Numbered from the stretch's first letter, positions 40,488-52,172 are shown. The stretch is 64,000 nt of DNA from Nakamurella flava (GCF_005298075.1 NZ_SZZH01000001.1:1798001-1862000), one strand, 5' to 3'. Notes: generated by a model from the letters alone, not told the origin. Numbers and translations are program-made.

Positions 40488-41114
40488 ATGACGAACGACC
40501 ACTCCCCCAGCACGGACAGCCCGGTCGCCCCGGCCGAGCTCGCCCGGGGTCGCCAGGCCCGCCGCCGTCGGACGACCTACGCCTCGCTGGCCGGGTGGAC
40601 CCTGCTCGGCGCCCTGAGCACCGGCATCGTCGCCTGCAGCTCGACCCCCACCACCACCGCCGGCGCGACCACCACGGCCGCCCCCGCGTCCACCAGCGCC
40701 GCCGCCACCTCCGCCGCCTCCTCGGCCACCAGCAGCGCGGCGTCATCCTCGGCCGCCGCCAGCTCCGCCGCACCGGCCTCCACGAGCGCGGAGAGCAGCG
40801 CCGCCGCCGCGGCCACCGAATACAAGGACGGCACCTACACCGCCACCGGCAGCTACCAGAGCCCGGGCGGCGAGGAGTCCGTCGAGATCACCCTGACCAT
40901 CGCCGGCGACGCCATCACCGACGCGACCGGTAAGAGCAACGCCACCCGGCCACAGTCCGTCGAGTACCAGGGCCAGTTCCTGGCCAACTTCGCCGGGCAG
41001 ATCGTCGGCAAGAACGTCGACGACGTCTCGCTCAGCAAGGTCGCCGGCTCGTCCCTGACCTCCGGCGGCTTCAACCAGGCCCTGCAGACCATCAAGACCG
41101 ATGCCAAGGCCTGA
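40488..41114 (+). CDS. FMN-binding domain lipoprotein
   Basis: A 208-residue exported electron carrier. An Arg-rich N-region (RQARRRRT, 22-29) and hydrophobic stretch end in a lipobox-like IVAC (Cys50). A Ser/Ala/Thr-rich tether (about 51-110) follows, then an FMN_bind domain (111-208; YKDGTYTATGSY early, VEYQGQFLANFAGQIVG). The motif where ApbE normally attaches FMN to Thr (SGATxTS) reads AGSSLTS at 186-192, so a Ser (189) occupies the acceptor place. The ATG has AGGAG seven bases upstream. apbE starts inside its 3' end (14-base overlap), strong evidence that this is the ApbE substrate. Confidence 0.85.
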   Translation: MTNDHSPSTDSPVAPAELARGRQARRRRTTYASLAGWTLLGALSTGIVACSSTPTTTAGATTTAAPASTSAAATSAASSATSSAASSSAAASSAAPASTSAESSAAAAATEYKDGTYTATGSYQSPGGEESVEITLTIAGDAITDATGKSNATRPQSVEYQGQFLANFAGQIVGKNVDDVSLSKVAGSSLTSGGFNQALQTIKTDAKA

Positions 41115-42072
41115 CGGCACCGCGGTCACCGGGTCGGTCGACACCGTCGACCGACCCGGTCCCCGGCCGTTCCGGCGGGACTTCGCCGCCCTGGGGACCC
41201 GGTGGCAGATCGACACCGACCGGGCGCTGTCCGTCGCCGAATGGACCGACATCGATGAGCGCATCGACACCTACGACCGCTGCTACTCGCGTTTCCGGGA
41301 CGACTCGCTGGTCAGCCGGCTGACCGCCGGACCGGGCACCGTCGAGTTCCCCCCGGACGTCCTGCCCCTGCTCGAGCTCTATCGGCGGCTCTACGACGGC
41401 ACCGGCGGAGCCGTCACCCCGCTGATCGGCGGCACCCTGGCCGACCTCGGTTACGACAGCGACTACACCTTCCGACCGGTCGCCGCCCCCCGCGCCACCC
41501 CGGCCTGGGACGAGGCCATGACCTGGGACGGACCCGTCGTCACCACCCGGCGCTCCGTCGTGCTGGACGTCGGGGCCGCCGGCAAGGGCCACCTGGTGGA
41601 CATCGTGGGCGACCTGCTGACGTCGTTCGGGATCGACTCCTGGGTGGTCGACGGATCCGGAGACCTGCGTCATCGAGCCCCGTCCGGAGACCCGGACGAC
41701 GCCCTGCGGGTGGGCCTGGAGCATCCGTTCGTCCCCGACCAGGTCATCGGCGTCGCACCGCTGTCCGACGACGCACTGGCCGCATCGGCCGGCAATCGCC
41801 GCCGGTGGTCGACACCCGAAGGGCCCGGGTCCGGCCGGGTGCTCCACCACATCGTCGACCCCCGCACGGGCGCGCCCACCTCGGCCGTGCTCGCCACCTG
41901 GGTGATCGCCGGTTCGGCCCTGGTGGCCGACGGGCTGGCCACCGCCCTGTTCTTCACCGATCCCGTCGCGAGCCGCGACCTCGCCGAGGCGTTCGGCGCC
42001 GATTGGGTGCGCGTCGCGGCCGACGGATCGGCCACCTGGTCGCCCACCTTCGAAGGAGAGTTGTTCCGATGA
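41101..42072 (+). CDS. apbE: FAD:protein FMN transferase
   Basis: A 323-residue ApbE-family flavin transferase that covalently links FMN from FAD to Ser/Thr of target proteins. Family landmarks are FRRDFAALGTRWQI at the start, DRCYSRFRDDSLVSRL, the FAD/Mg segment VLDVGAAGKGHLVDIVGDLL, the GSGDLR strand, and HHIVDPRTGAPT before the metal-binding region. No signal peptide or lipobox is evident, so it may act in the cytoplasm or be exported otherwise; many ApbE proteins are periplasmic lipoproteins. It overlaps the lipoprotein gene by 14 bases and the next gene by ATGA. Confidence 0.92.
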   Translation: MPRPDGTAVTGSVDTVDRPGPRPFRRDFAALGTRWQIDTDRALSVAEWTDIDERIDTYDRCYSRFRDDSLVSRLTAGPGTVEFPPDVLPLLELYRRLYDGTGGAVTPLIGGTLADLGYDSDYTFRPVAAPRATPAWDEAMTWDGPVVTTRRSVVLDVGAAGKGHLVDIVGDLLTSFGIDSWVVDGSGDLRHRAPSGDPDDALRVGLEHPFVPDQVIGVAPLSDDALAASAGNRRRWSTPEGPGSGRVLHHIVDPRTGAPTSAVLATWVIAGSALVADGLATALFFTDPVASRDLAEAFGADWVRVAADGSATWSPTFEGELFR

Positions 42073-43646
42073 GCGTGAGCACGAACCGCGGGAGCTCCGC
42101 CGCCCCCACCGCGCCGCCGCTGGTGGCGGCGCGCACCACCCTCGACCGACTGCTGGGGCGGGTCACCATGTACCGGCTCGTCGTCCTCGGCCTCGCCGCG
42201 CTCGTCGTCCTCTCGTTCGTACTGTCGTTGACCGGGGCGATCTTCTACACCCCGGCCGCGCTGGCCCTGACCCTGGCCGTGCTCGTCGTCGTCACCCTGG
42301 CCTCGGGACGGCTCTACGGCGCGCTGTTCGGCGTCACCCCGCACACCGAGTCCGCGCTGGTCACCGCCGGACTGCTCTACTTCCTGCTCTGGCCGAGCAC
42401 CGAACCGCTGAAGCTGCTGGCCATCGCACTGGCCGCGTTCGCCGCGTCGGCCTCGAAGTACCTGGTGGCCTGGCGCGGCCGGCACATCCTCAACCCGGCC
42501 GCCGCCGGCGTGCTGCTGGTCACCCTGCTCGGGCTGACCGGCGGGGTGTGGTGGGTGGCCACCGAGCCGCTGCTCTACCTCGTCGCGCCGCTGGTCCTGC
42601 TGATCGCCTACCGCACCGGCAAGCTCCCCGTCGTCGCACTGTTCATCGTCGTCGCCGGGGCGCTCACCGTCGTCTTCAGCATGTCCGGCGGGACCGACCT
42701 CGCCGGAGCGCTGCAGTACGCCTTCGTCGCCAGCCCGATCGTCTTCCTCGGCGGGTTCATGCTCACCGAGCCGCTGACGCTGCCCCCCACCCGCGGCCAG
42801 CAACTGGCCGTCGCGGCCCTGGTCGGCGTCCTCGTCGCCCTGCCCACCCTGGTCAGCCTGCACGTCGGCCTGCTGTCGCTCACCCCGGAGACCGCGCTGC
42901 TGGTCGGGAACGTCGTGGCCTTCGCGCTGGCCCGGCGGCGGGGTCTGAGCCTCACCCTGTCCGGGCGACGCTCGTTCGGACCGACCACCACGGAGTTCGT
43001 CTTCACCCCCGATCATCCGGTGCGGTACCGGCCCGGCCAGTGGCTGGAACTCACGCTGCCCCATCGCAAGGTCGACTCCCGCGGCTCCCGGCGGGTGTTC
43101 TCCATCGCCTCGGCCACCCCGGACGGGTCGTCGGTCGCCGTCGGCATCAAGCTCCCGCCCGGCCACACCAGCTCATTCAAGCGGGCCCTGGGCGACCTGC
43201 CTGTCGGCACCCACCTGCGGGCCACGACCGTGGCCGGTGAGTTCACCCTGCCCACCGACCGCAGTCAGCCGCTACTGCTGGTCGCCGGCGGCATCGGCAT
43301 CACGCCGTACCTGACCCAGCTCGCGGAATGCGTGCAGCAGGGCCGTGACGTCGTCCTGGCCTACGGGGTCACCGACCCCGACGAGATCCCCTACCGGGAC
43401 GACCTGGTCGACCTGGGTGTCCCGGTGGTGCTGGCCGCCCCCCGGGTGGCCTCGGTGGATCTGCCCGACGGCTGGGTGCCGGTGGAAGGGTTCCTCACCG
43501 CGGACACGTTGCGCGAACACGTCCCGGACGTCGACCGCCGCGTCGCCTACGTCTCCGGCCCACCGGTGATGGTGAACGCGTTGTCCGCCACCCTGCGTCA
43601 GCTCGGCGCCCGGAAAGTGCGGACCGACGCCTTCGTGGGGTACTGA
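42069..43646 (+). CDS. RnfD/NqrB-like membrane protein fused to a ferredoxin-NADP reductase domain
   Basis: A 525-residue fusion. The first 290 residues are about nine to ten membrane helices of the RnfD/NqrB type (GRHILNPAAAGVL; GGFMLTEPLTLPPTRGQQ, matching the FMATDPVT region). The remainder (about 295-525) is a flavodoxin-reductase-like domain: FAD-binding RRVFSIAS, NAD(P)-binding LLLVAGGIGITPYL, and a C-terminal YVSGPPVMV. It should carry electrons from cytosolic NAD(P)H through the membrane to the FMN lipoprotein. The ATG overlaps the apbE stop (ATGA), with AAGGAGAG upstream. No other rnf or nqr genes are nearby, so it would be a one-protein version of those complexes (inference). Confidence 0.85.
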   Translation: MSVSTNRGSSAAPTAPPLVAARTTLDRLLGRVTMYRLVVLGLAALVVLSFVLSLTGAIFYTPAALALTLAVLVVVTLASGRLYGALFGVTPHTESALVTAGLLYFLLWPSTEPLKLLAIALAAFAASASKYLVAWRGRHILNPAAAGVLLVTLLGLTGGVWWVATEPLLYLVAPLVLLIAYRTGKLPVVALFIVVAGALTVVFSMSGGTDLAGALQYAFVASPIVFLGGFMLTEPLTLPPTRGQQLAVAALVGVLVALPTLVSLHVGLLSLTPETALLVGNVVAFALARRRGLSLTLSGRRSFGPTTTEFVFTPDHPVRYRPGQWLELTLPHRKVDSRGSRRVFSIASATPDGSSVAVGIKLPPGHTSSFKRALGDLPVGTHLRATTVAGEFTLPTDRSQPLLLVAGGIGITPYLTQLAECVQQGRDVVLAYGVTDPDEIPYRDDLVDLGVPVVLAAPRVASVDLPDGWVPVEGFLTADTLREHVPDVDRRVAYVSGPPVMVNALSATLRQLGARKVRTDAFVGY

Positions 43647-43741
43647 GCCGCAGCGAGCGAGCATCGCAGGCGCCCCCGGCGCCGAGGAGCGCAGCGAGCG
43701 CCAGGCGAACATCAGACACTGAGCCGCAGCGAGCGCCAGGC
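43642..43741. repeat. GCAGCGAGCG direct repeats over and after a stop codon
   Basis: ACTGAGCCGCAGCGAGCG occurs at 43642-43659 and again at 43718-43735. A third, shorter copy, GCAGCGAGCGCCAGGC, is at 43691-43706 and repeats at 43726-43741. The first 18-mer contains the TGA stop of the RnfD/FNR gene. The repeats look like a local duplication of the gene end; similar GAGCGnAGCGAG strings are frequent in actinobacterial intergenic DNA. Confidence 0.6.
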
Positions 43742-43768
43742 CCACTTCGGGGCAGGGGGTCGTGTGGT

Positions 43769-43774
43769 TACCGT
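43769..43774 (+). promoter_or_regulatory. -10 box of the VOC gene
   Basis: TACCGT ends six bases before the GTG at 43781 with no ribosome binding site, indicating a leaderless transcript separate from the flavin module. Confidence 0.5.
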
Positions 43775-43780
43775 GGTCCG

Positions 43781-44551
43781 GTGATGGACGTGCGCTGGAC
43801 CACCGCGTTTCTCGACTTCCCGGCGGCTGTTCACCCGGCGGGAGCCCGGTTCTGGGAGCGGGTGACGGGCAGCACGCTGTCCCCGTCGCGCGGGGATCAC
43901 CGGGAGTTCGCGACGCTGGTCCCCGGTGCGGGCGACGGGTTCCTGCGGGTGCAGCGGCTGGCCGACGGGCCCGCGCGAGTGCATCTGGATCTGCATGTCG
44001 CCGACTTGGAGGCCGGGACCACGGCGGCGGTGTCGTCCGGAGCGACCGTGGTGCACCGGTGGGACGACGGGGACGTGGTGGTGCTGCGCTCGCCCGCCGG
44101 ACTCGTCTTCTGCCTGGTGCCGTTCGCCGCCGCACCGGGCACGCGCTGGCATCGCCCGCCGCCGTCGCCGTGGGCCGGGCACCTGTCGCTGGTCGACCAG
44201 ATCACCGTCGACGTCGCCCCGGACGACGCCGATCGGGAGGTCGGGTTCTGGGCCGCCCTCACCGGTTGGGAGCCGTTGCGGCCGCACTGGGCGGGGCCGT
44301 TCCGGCCGCTGCTGCGACCGGAAGGCCAGCCGCTGCGCATCATGCTGCACCGGCTAGACCGGGGTCGCGGGCCGGCCACCGCACACCTGGACCTGGCCAG
44401 CACCGACCGGGCGGCGGAGACCGAGCGGCAGACCCGGCTAGGCGCCGTCGTCCACGCCGTGCACGACGACTTCACCGTGCTGACCGACCCGGCCGGGCTG
44501 GCCTACTGCATCACCGACCGCGACCCGGTCAGCGGGTTGTCACCCGACTGA
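43781..44551 (+). CDS. VOC-superfamily (glyoxalase-like) protein
   Basis: A 256-residue protein with two tandem glyoxalase/bleomycin-resistance-like halves (about 5-118 and 130-250). Each has the VOC pattern of a helix after the first strand and a C-terminal beta strand ending in DPAGLAYCI or SPAGLVFCL. Metal ligands are plausible in HLDLHVADLE and HLDLASTDRA, which share the HLDL motif. The substrate is unknown; relatives are annotated as glyoxalase-like proteins without proven activity. I use the GTG at 43781 because its -10 box is exactly placed for a leaderless mRNA; the ATG next codon is the alternative. Confidence 0.82.
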   Translation: MMDVRWTTAFLDFPAAVHPAGARFWERVTGSTLSPSRGDHREFATLVPGAGDGFLRVQRLADGPARVHLDLHVADLEAGTTAAVSSGATVVHRWDDGDVVVLRSPAGLVFCLVPFAAAPGTRWHRPPPSPWAGHLSLVDQITVDVAPDDADREVGFWAALTGWEPLRPHWAGPFRPLLRPEGQPLRIMLHRLDRGRGPATAHLDLASTDRAAETERQTRLGAVVHAVHDDFTVLTDPAGLAYCITDRDPVSGLSPD

Positions 44552-44577
44552 CCGGGTCGCGCCGCGCACCCGGTCAG
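44548..44577. terminator. Bidirectional terminator spanning both stop codons
   Basis: CTGACCGGGT and ACCCGGTCAG form a perfect 10-bp stem with a CGCGCCGCGC loop. The TGA of the VOC gene (44549-44551) lies in the left arm and the TGA of the convergent lectin gene (44576-44574) at the mirror position in the right arm, so one hairpin ends both genes. Confidence 0.7.
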
Positions 44578-47500
44578 ACCGGGAGAGCCCACCGCTGGGC
44601 CGCGCTGCCGTTGCAGTCCCAGATCTGCAGGCGGTTCCCGTTGGCCGGGTTCCCGGCCGGAACATCCAGGCACTTGCCGGACTGCGGGTTCCGCAGGGTG
44701 TCGCCCTGCTCGACCCAGACCTGGGCACCGCTGCCGTTGCAGGTGTAGATCTGCAGGGCCGAACCGTTCGTCGTCCCGCCGCCGGCCACGTCCAGGCACT
44801 TGCCCTGGGCGCGAAGGGTGCGGTCGCTCGAGACGTTCCACTGCTGGGCCTTGCTGGTGTTGCAGGCGTACAGCTGCACGGGGGTCCCGTCGTCCGTCCG
44901 GGCCTCCCGGACGTCCGCGCACTTGCCGGCGAGCCCGATGATCTGCCCGACCGCGATCGACGACACCGGCAGCGACCAGCGCTGCGCCACCGTGCTGTTG
45001 CAGTCGTAGAGCTGCAGCGCGACCCCCTTGGCCAGGTTGCCGCCCGGGATGTCCAGGCAGCGACCCGACTGCGGGTTCTTCAGCGCCAGTCCCTGCTGCA
45101 CCCACACCTGGGCACCGGATCCGTTGCACGTCCAGATCTGGACCGGCGCGAAGTTGACGGTCCCGCCGCCGGCCACGTCCAGGCACTTGCCCAGCGCGCG
45201 GACCGTCTGATCGCTCCCGACGTTCCAGGTCTGCGCCTCGGTGCCGTTGCAGTCCCACCGCTGCACCCGGGCGCCGTCGGTCGGGTTGCCGCCGCGGACG
45301 TCCAGGCAGGACCCTTGCGGCCCGACGACCGGACCGGAGGCGATCACGCTGCTGGCGACCCGCCACTGCTGGGCGCCCGAACCGTTGCAGTCCCACAGCT
45401 GCAGACGCTGGCCGTCCACCGCGTTGCCGCCGGGGACGTCCAGGCAGCGGCCGGACTGCGGGTTGCGCAGCGAGCCGTCACCCTGCGGCACCCAGACCTG
45501 GGCGCCGGAGCCGTTGCAGCTCCACAGCTGCACGGGGGTGCCGTTGGTGGTGCCGCCGCCCGCGACGTCCAGGCACTTCCCGAACGCCCGCAGGCTCTGG
45601 TCCGACCGCACGGTCCACTTCTGGGCCCCACTGCCGTTGCAGGTGTAGATCTGCACCGGCGTCCCGTCCGCCGAGCGCGCCTCCCGCACGTCCAGGCACT
45701 TGCCGCCCGGCCCGACGACCTGCCCGGCCGCCCCGGACGTCCCGGTGCCGCGGACCTGCACCTGCTGGGCGCCCTGGCCGTCGTTACCCGTGATGATGTA
45801 CGTCCCGGTGACCTCGCCGGACGCCGTCGGCTTGAACGACACCGCCTGCCGGATCGTGTCGAGGGGCTCCAGTTCCTGTCCCTCGGCGACCGGGTCGGCC
45901 ACGTCGAACGGTGCGGCCGGCGGGGCCGCCTTGTTCAGGGTGAGCGCGAGGTTGCCCTCGTTGACGATGTCGAAGTACTTGGTCGCCGTCTGCCCCACGG
46001 GCACCGCCCCGAAATCGATGACGTTCGGCGTGAGGGTCAGCTTCGGTGCGCCGACGACCCCCTCACCCGACAGCGGGACCCGCACGGTTCCGGTCGACGA
46101 GCGCACGACCAGCGCGGTGTCCACCGTGCCCGCCGCGGTCGGCGCGAACGCGATCGGCACCGACACCGACTGTCCGGCGGCGATGGTGGAACCCACGGTC
46201 GGCGGTGCGGCCACCCGGTAGGGCGCCGGTGGCAGGTCGACCCCGGTGATGGTGGTGCTGGTCGTCCCCGTGTTGGTGATGTTCGCGCTCAGGGTCACCA
46301 CGCCGCCCGTCGGGACCTCCTCGAAGTCCAGCGACGCCGGGGTGGACAGCAGACCGTCCCGGGTCCCCAGGCCGTGCAGGTCGAAGCCCAGTGGCCCCGC
46401 GCTGGTGGCGAAGTTCAGGGCGCCGGACAAGGAGGTCGGAGTGCCCGGGGTGAAACTGACCGGGACGGTCAGGGTCTGCCCGGTCTTCAGCTGGGCCGGA
46501 ACGGTGACCCCGCCCGCCCGGAACCCGTCGCCCGAGGTGGAGACGCCGGTGACCGTGACGTCGCGGACGGCGGTGACCGTCACCGACTTCGTCGCCGTCG
46601 CACCGACCGCGACCGAACCGAAGTCGGTGGGCGACCCGGACAGCGCGACCGTCGTCGGCCGGCCGAACCCGAACACCACGCCGTCCCGCGTGCCGGTGTA
46701 GACCCGGCCCCCGTCCGTGGCCGGCTTGGCGAACTTGGTCGCGGTGCCGATCGGCGCCGAGTAGCGCAGCACCATCTGGCCGTTGCGCGGCACCGCCTCG
46801 AAGGCCCGGATCTGACCGCCGGAACCGTTCGACCCGCTGCTGTACACGGCCCACACCAGGGCGGTGCCCGACTTCGTCCCGTCCGACGTCACCGCCGGGG
46901 ATCCCGAGGTGTAGCCGAACCAGCCGGTGCTGGTCCCGGTCCGGGTCAGCGACGGCAGGCCGTTGCCGGCCACGCCGATCTTGAACGCCGACAGCGGCCC
47001 GCCGTTCGTCACCATGTAGACGTAGCCGCCGTCGCCGCCCCAGAACGCGGGATGTCCCCAGACGCCGTTGTAGGGGCCGACGGTCTGCAGCACGGCGTCG
47101 GTCTTGCCCGGCCCCTGCCCCATCCCGCCGAGCTTGTCCCGGTCCAGCAGGAACACCCGACCGTCCTTGCCGACCTGCACCATCAGGTGGGGATTCGCGG
47201 CCGTGCCGAAACCGTCCGGGATCGCCATCGGCGAGCCGGATCCGAAGTCGACGTCGTCGCGGTCGAGGTTGGTGTTGTTGACCGGGCTGAAGAAATCCTT
47301 GGACACCAGGGAACGGTCCGAGTTGACCTGGAGGCGAACGACCGATTCGCCGAGGGTGCCCGGCGGGGACTGGCCCGGACCGGGCGGCGGCGAGACGCCG
47401 TTGCCGGTGGTGAAGAAGATGCGACCGGGCCCGTCGGAGACCAGCCCACCGCCGGAATGCCAGATGCCGGCCCCGTCGCTGGACGATCCGGTCTCCGTCG

Positions 47501-48245
47501 CCCACATGGTGGTTTGGCGGCCGCTCGTCGCGTCGAAGCCGATCACGTAACCGACGTAGGCGCCGTAGTCGCAGTGACTGGCGAAGGAGGCGTAGACGAC
47601 CCCGTCCAGCAGCAGCAGACCCGGCCGCTGCATCGCCGTCTTGGCGTTGAACGTGTTGGCGGGGTTGTTCGTCGGGCTGCCGGCGATCTTCGTCGGGAAG
47701 CCGGACCGTTCCCGGCCGGTCGTGATGTCGACGGCGTGCATGTACCAACTGGGCTGGTCGACCGTCGGGCCGTCGTTGACCTTGGACGTGAAGTACGCGG
47801 TTCCGGTAGCCGGGTCGACCACCGGCGTCGCGGTGATGCCGATGTTGGGAACCAGGTCACCGCACCCGATGGCCGAGGCCGGCCAGGGGCGGCCGACGTC
47901 CCGGGTCCACCGGATGGCCCCGCTCTTCGGGTCCAACCCGTAGGCCTTGTTGTTCTCGGTGACCGCCAACAGGGTGTCCTTGGCGATCACCGGCTGCGCG
48001 TAGATCTGGCCGTCGAGCTGGGTCGCGAACAGCTGGCCGAAGTCCGCCGCGGAGACGTCGGACGGCCCGAGTCCCGGCTGGTTCGGGTCCCATCCGGTCC
48101 GGTTGTTGTCGTACGACACGGTGGTGTTGTCGGCCGCCGCCGGGATGGACCCCGCCAGCGTGCCAGTGACGACGAGTGCGGTCGCCGACAGGATGGCGAC
48201 CGCTTTCCGTCTGACGCGCTCTACCCGGATACGGATGGTCTGCAT
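44574..48245 (-). CDS. Giant secreted propeller / ASH / triple ricin-B lectin protein
   Basis: A 1223-residue exported protein. After a signal peptide (1 to about 38, AxA-like end PAAADN) comes a PQQ-type beta-propeller (about 40-540; repeated strands such as GRVYTGTRDGVVFGF), then three ASH/choice-of-anchor-D-like modules (about 540-850; DFGSVAVGATATKSVTV, LDFEEVPTGG, IDFGAVPVGQTATKYFDI). Last come three ricin-type beta-trefoils (about 852-1223) with nine QxW repeats (QKW, QVW, QQW, QTW, QVW, QRW, QQW, QVW, QRW), each with CLDV-type strands. It should bind galactose-like or other sugars on a surface; no catalytic residues are identified. The ATG at 48245 follows GGTGGGGGGAA; an upstream in-frame start would disrupt the signal. 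Confidence 0.88.
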   Translation of the reverse strand: MQTIRIRVERVRRKAVAILSATALVVTGTLAGSIPAAADNTTVSYDNNRTGWDPNQPGLGPSDVSAADFGQLFATQLDGQIYAQPVIAKDTLLAVTENNKAYGLDPKSGAIRWTRDVGRPWPASAIGCGDLVPNIGITATPVVDPATGTAYFTSKVNDGPTVDQPSWYMHAVDITTGRERSGFPTKIAGSPTNNPANTFNAKTAMQRPGLLLLDGVVYASFASHCDYGAYVGYVIGFDATSGRQTTMWATETGSSSDGAGIWHSGGGLVSDGPGRIFFTTGNGVSPPPGPGQSPPGTLGESVVRLQVNSDRSLVSKDFFSPVNNTNLDRDDVDFGSGSPMAIPDGFGTAANPHLMVQVGKDGRVFLLDRDKLGGMGQGPGKTDAVLQTVGPYNGVWGHPAFWGGDGGYVYMVTNGGPLSAFKIGVAGNGLPSLTRTGTSTGWFGYTSGSPAVTSDGTKSGTALVWAVYSSGSNGSGGQIRAFEAVPRNGQMVLRYSAPIGTATKFAKPATDGGRVYTGTRDGVVFGFGRPTTVALSGSPTDFGSVAVGATATKSVTVTAVRDVTVTGVSTSGDGFRAGGVTVPAQLKTGQTLTVPVSFTPGTPTSLSGALNFATSAGPLGFDLHGLGTRDGLLSTPASLDFEEVPTGGVVTLSANITNTGTTSTTITGVDLPPAPYRVAAPPTVGSTIAAGQSVSVPIAFAPTAAGTVDTALVVRSSTGTVRVPLSGEGVVGAPKLTLTPNVIDFGAVPVGQTATKYFDIVNEGNLALTLNKAAPPAAPFDVADPVAEGQELEPLDTIRQAVSFKPTASGEVTGTYIITGNDGQGAQQVQVRGTGTSGAAGQVVGPGGKCLDVREARSADGTPVQIYTCNGSGAQKWTVRSDQSLRAFGKCLDVAGGGTTNGTPVQLWSCNGSGAQVWVPQGDGSLRNPQSGRCLDVPGGNAVDGQRLQLWDCNGSGAQQWRVASSVIASGPVVGPQGSCLDVRGGNPTDGARVQRWDCNGTEAQTWNVGSDQTVRALGKCLDVAGGGTVNFAPVQIWTCNGSGAQVWVQQGLALKNPQSGRCLDIPGGNLAKGVALQLYDCNSTVAQRWSLPVSSIAVGQIIGLAGKCADVREARTDDGTPVQLYACNTSKAQQWNVSSDRTLRAQGKCLDVAGGGTTNGSALQIYTCNGSGAQVWVEQGDTLRNPQSGKCLDVPAGNPANGNRLQIWDCNGSAAQRWALPV

Positions 48246-48389
48246 ACGTGGTTCCCCCCACCTGCCGAAAGCCATTCGGGTGTCAGTCGTCTGTGACCGA
48301 CAAGGGGAACGTACAGGAGCGTGGTGGACGGGTGACGAAGTTCGTCGACGCCCGCACCTGGAAGACGTTTTGTCGACTTTGTCCGAGCG

Positions 48390-51306
<2,917 letters not shown>

Positions 51307-51335
51307 GGCCGCCATCCTTCCATTGATTGCCGGCG

Positions 51336-52160
51336 TCAGTGCGCGGCCTCCCAGGCGGCGTACGCGTCGTGCACGACCCGGACCATGTCGTCGACGTCGT
51401 CGGTGACGTGAAGCAGACCCAGGTCTGGCGGCGAGATGTTGCCGGCCCCGGCCACCGACGTGCCGATCCACTCGACGAGTCCGCCCCAGTACTCGGAGCC
51501 GAACAGCACCACCGGGAACTTGGTGACCTTCTTGGTCTGCACCAGGGTGAGCGCCTCGAACAGCTCGTCCAGGGTGCCGAAGCCGCCGGGCAGGCAGACG
51601 TAGGCCTGCGAGTACTTCAGGAACATCGTCTTGCGGGCGAAGAAGTAGCGGAAGTTGATGCCGAGGTCGACGTAGTCGTTCAGGCCCTGCTCGAACGGCA
51701 GCTCGATGCCCAGCCCGACCGACAGCCCGCCGGCCTGCTTGGCGCCCTTGTTGGCCGCCTCCATGATCCCGGGGCCGCCGCCGGTGATGACGGCGAAGCC
51801 CTCCTCGGCCAGTGCCTGGCCAATCTGCACGGCGGTCTCGTAGTACGGCGTGCCGGGCTTGGTCCGGGCGCTGCCGAAGACGGTGACCGCGCGGGGCAGG
51901 TCGGCCAGCGCACCGAAGCCCTCGACGAACTCGGCCTGGATGCGCAGCACCCGCCACGGGTCGGTGTGCACCCAGTCGTTCGGACCTCGGGAGTCCAGGA
52001 GCCGCTGGTCGGTGGTGGTCGCCGGGATCTGCTGATCCCGCAACCGCACCGGTCCGCGGAAGCGTTCCTCCTCACCATCGTGGGTGGAGGAGCGAGCCGC
52101 GCGGGCGGTCGCCGCCGCCGCGGCGGCCTCGACGTCTTCGGGTGGGATGAATTCGGCCAC
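51336..52160 (-). CDS. LOG-family (TIGR00730) nucleoside-monophosphate phosphoribohydrolase
   Basis: A 274-residue Rossmann-like protein of the lysine decarboxylase-like/LOG family with the two hallmark motifs: [21 protein letters not shown] (ligand loop, here [11 protein letters not shown]) and [16 protein letters not shown] (PGGxGTxxE). Such enzymes cleave cytokinin- or AMP-type 5'-monophosphates to base and ribose phosphate. An N-terminal extension of about 70 residues precedes the fold, as in the long actinobacterial group beside dapE. The GTG at 52160 is six bases after a TAGTGT -10 and has no ribosome binding site, so the mRNA should be leaderless. Confidence 0.9.
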   Translation of the reverse strand: MAEFIPPEDVEAAAAAATARAARSSTHDGEEERFRGPVRLRDQQIPATTTDQRLLDSRGPNDWVHTDPWRVLRIQAEFVEGFGALADLPRAVTVFGSARTKPGTPYYETAVQIGQALAEEGFAVITGGGPGIMEAANKGAKQAGGLSVGLGIELPFEQGLNDYVDLGINFRYFFARKTMFLKYSQAYVCLPGGFGTLDELFEALTLVQTKKVTKFPVVLFGSEYWGGLVEWIGTSVAGAGNISPPDLGLLHVTDDVDDMVRVVHDAYAAWEAAH

Positions 52161-52166
52161 CTGATC

Positions 52167-52172
52167 ACACTA
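52167..52172 (-). promoter_or_regulatory. -10 box of the LOG gene
   Basis: TAGTGT on the minus strand, six bases before the GTG start; no ribosome binding site. Leaderless promoter arrangement. Confidence 0.5.

Noticed and set aside
44577-45705. Regular repeats that could be taken for a CRISPR array or satellite DNA
   Set aside because: The periodicity is the nine QxW units of three ricin-type trefoils in one reading frame.
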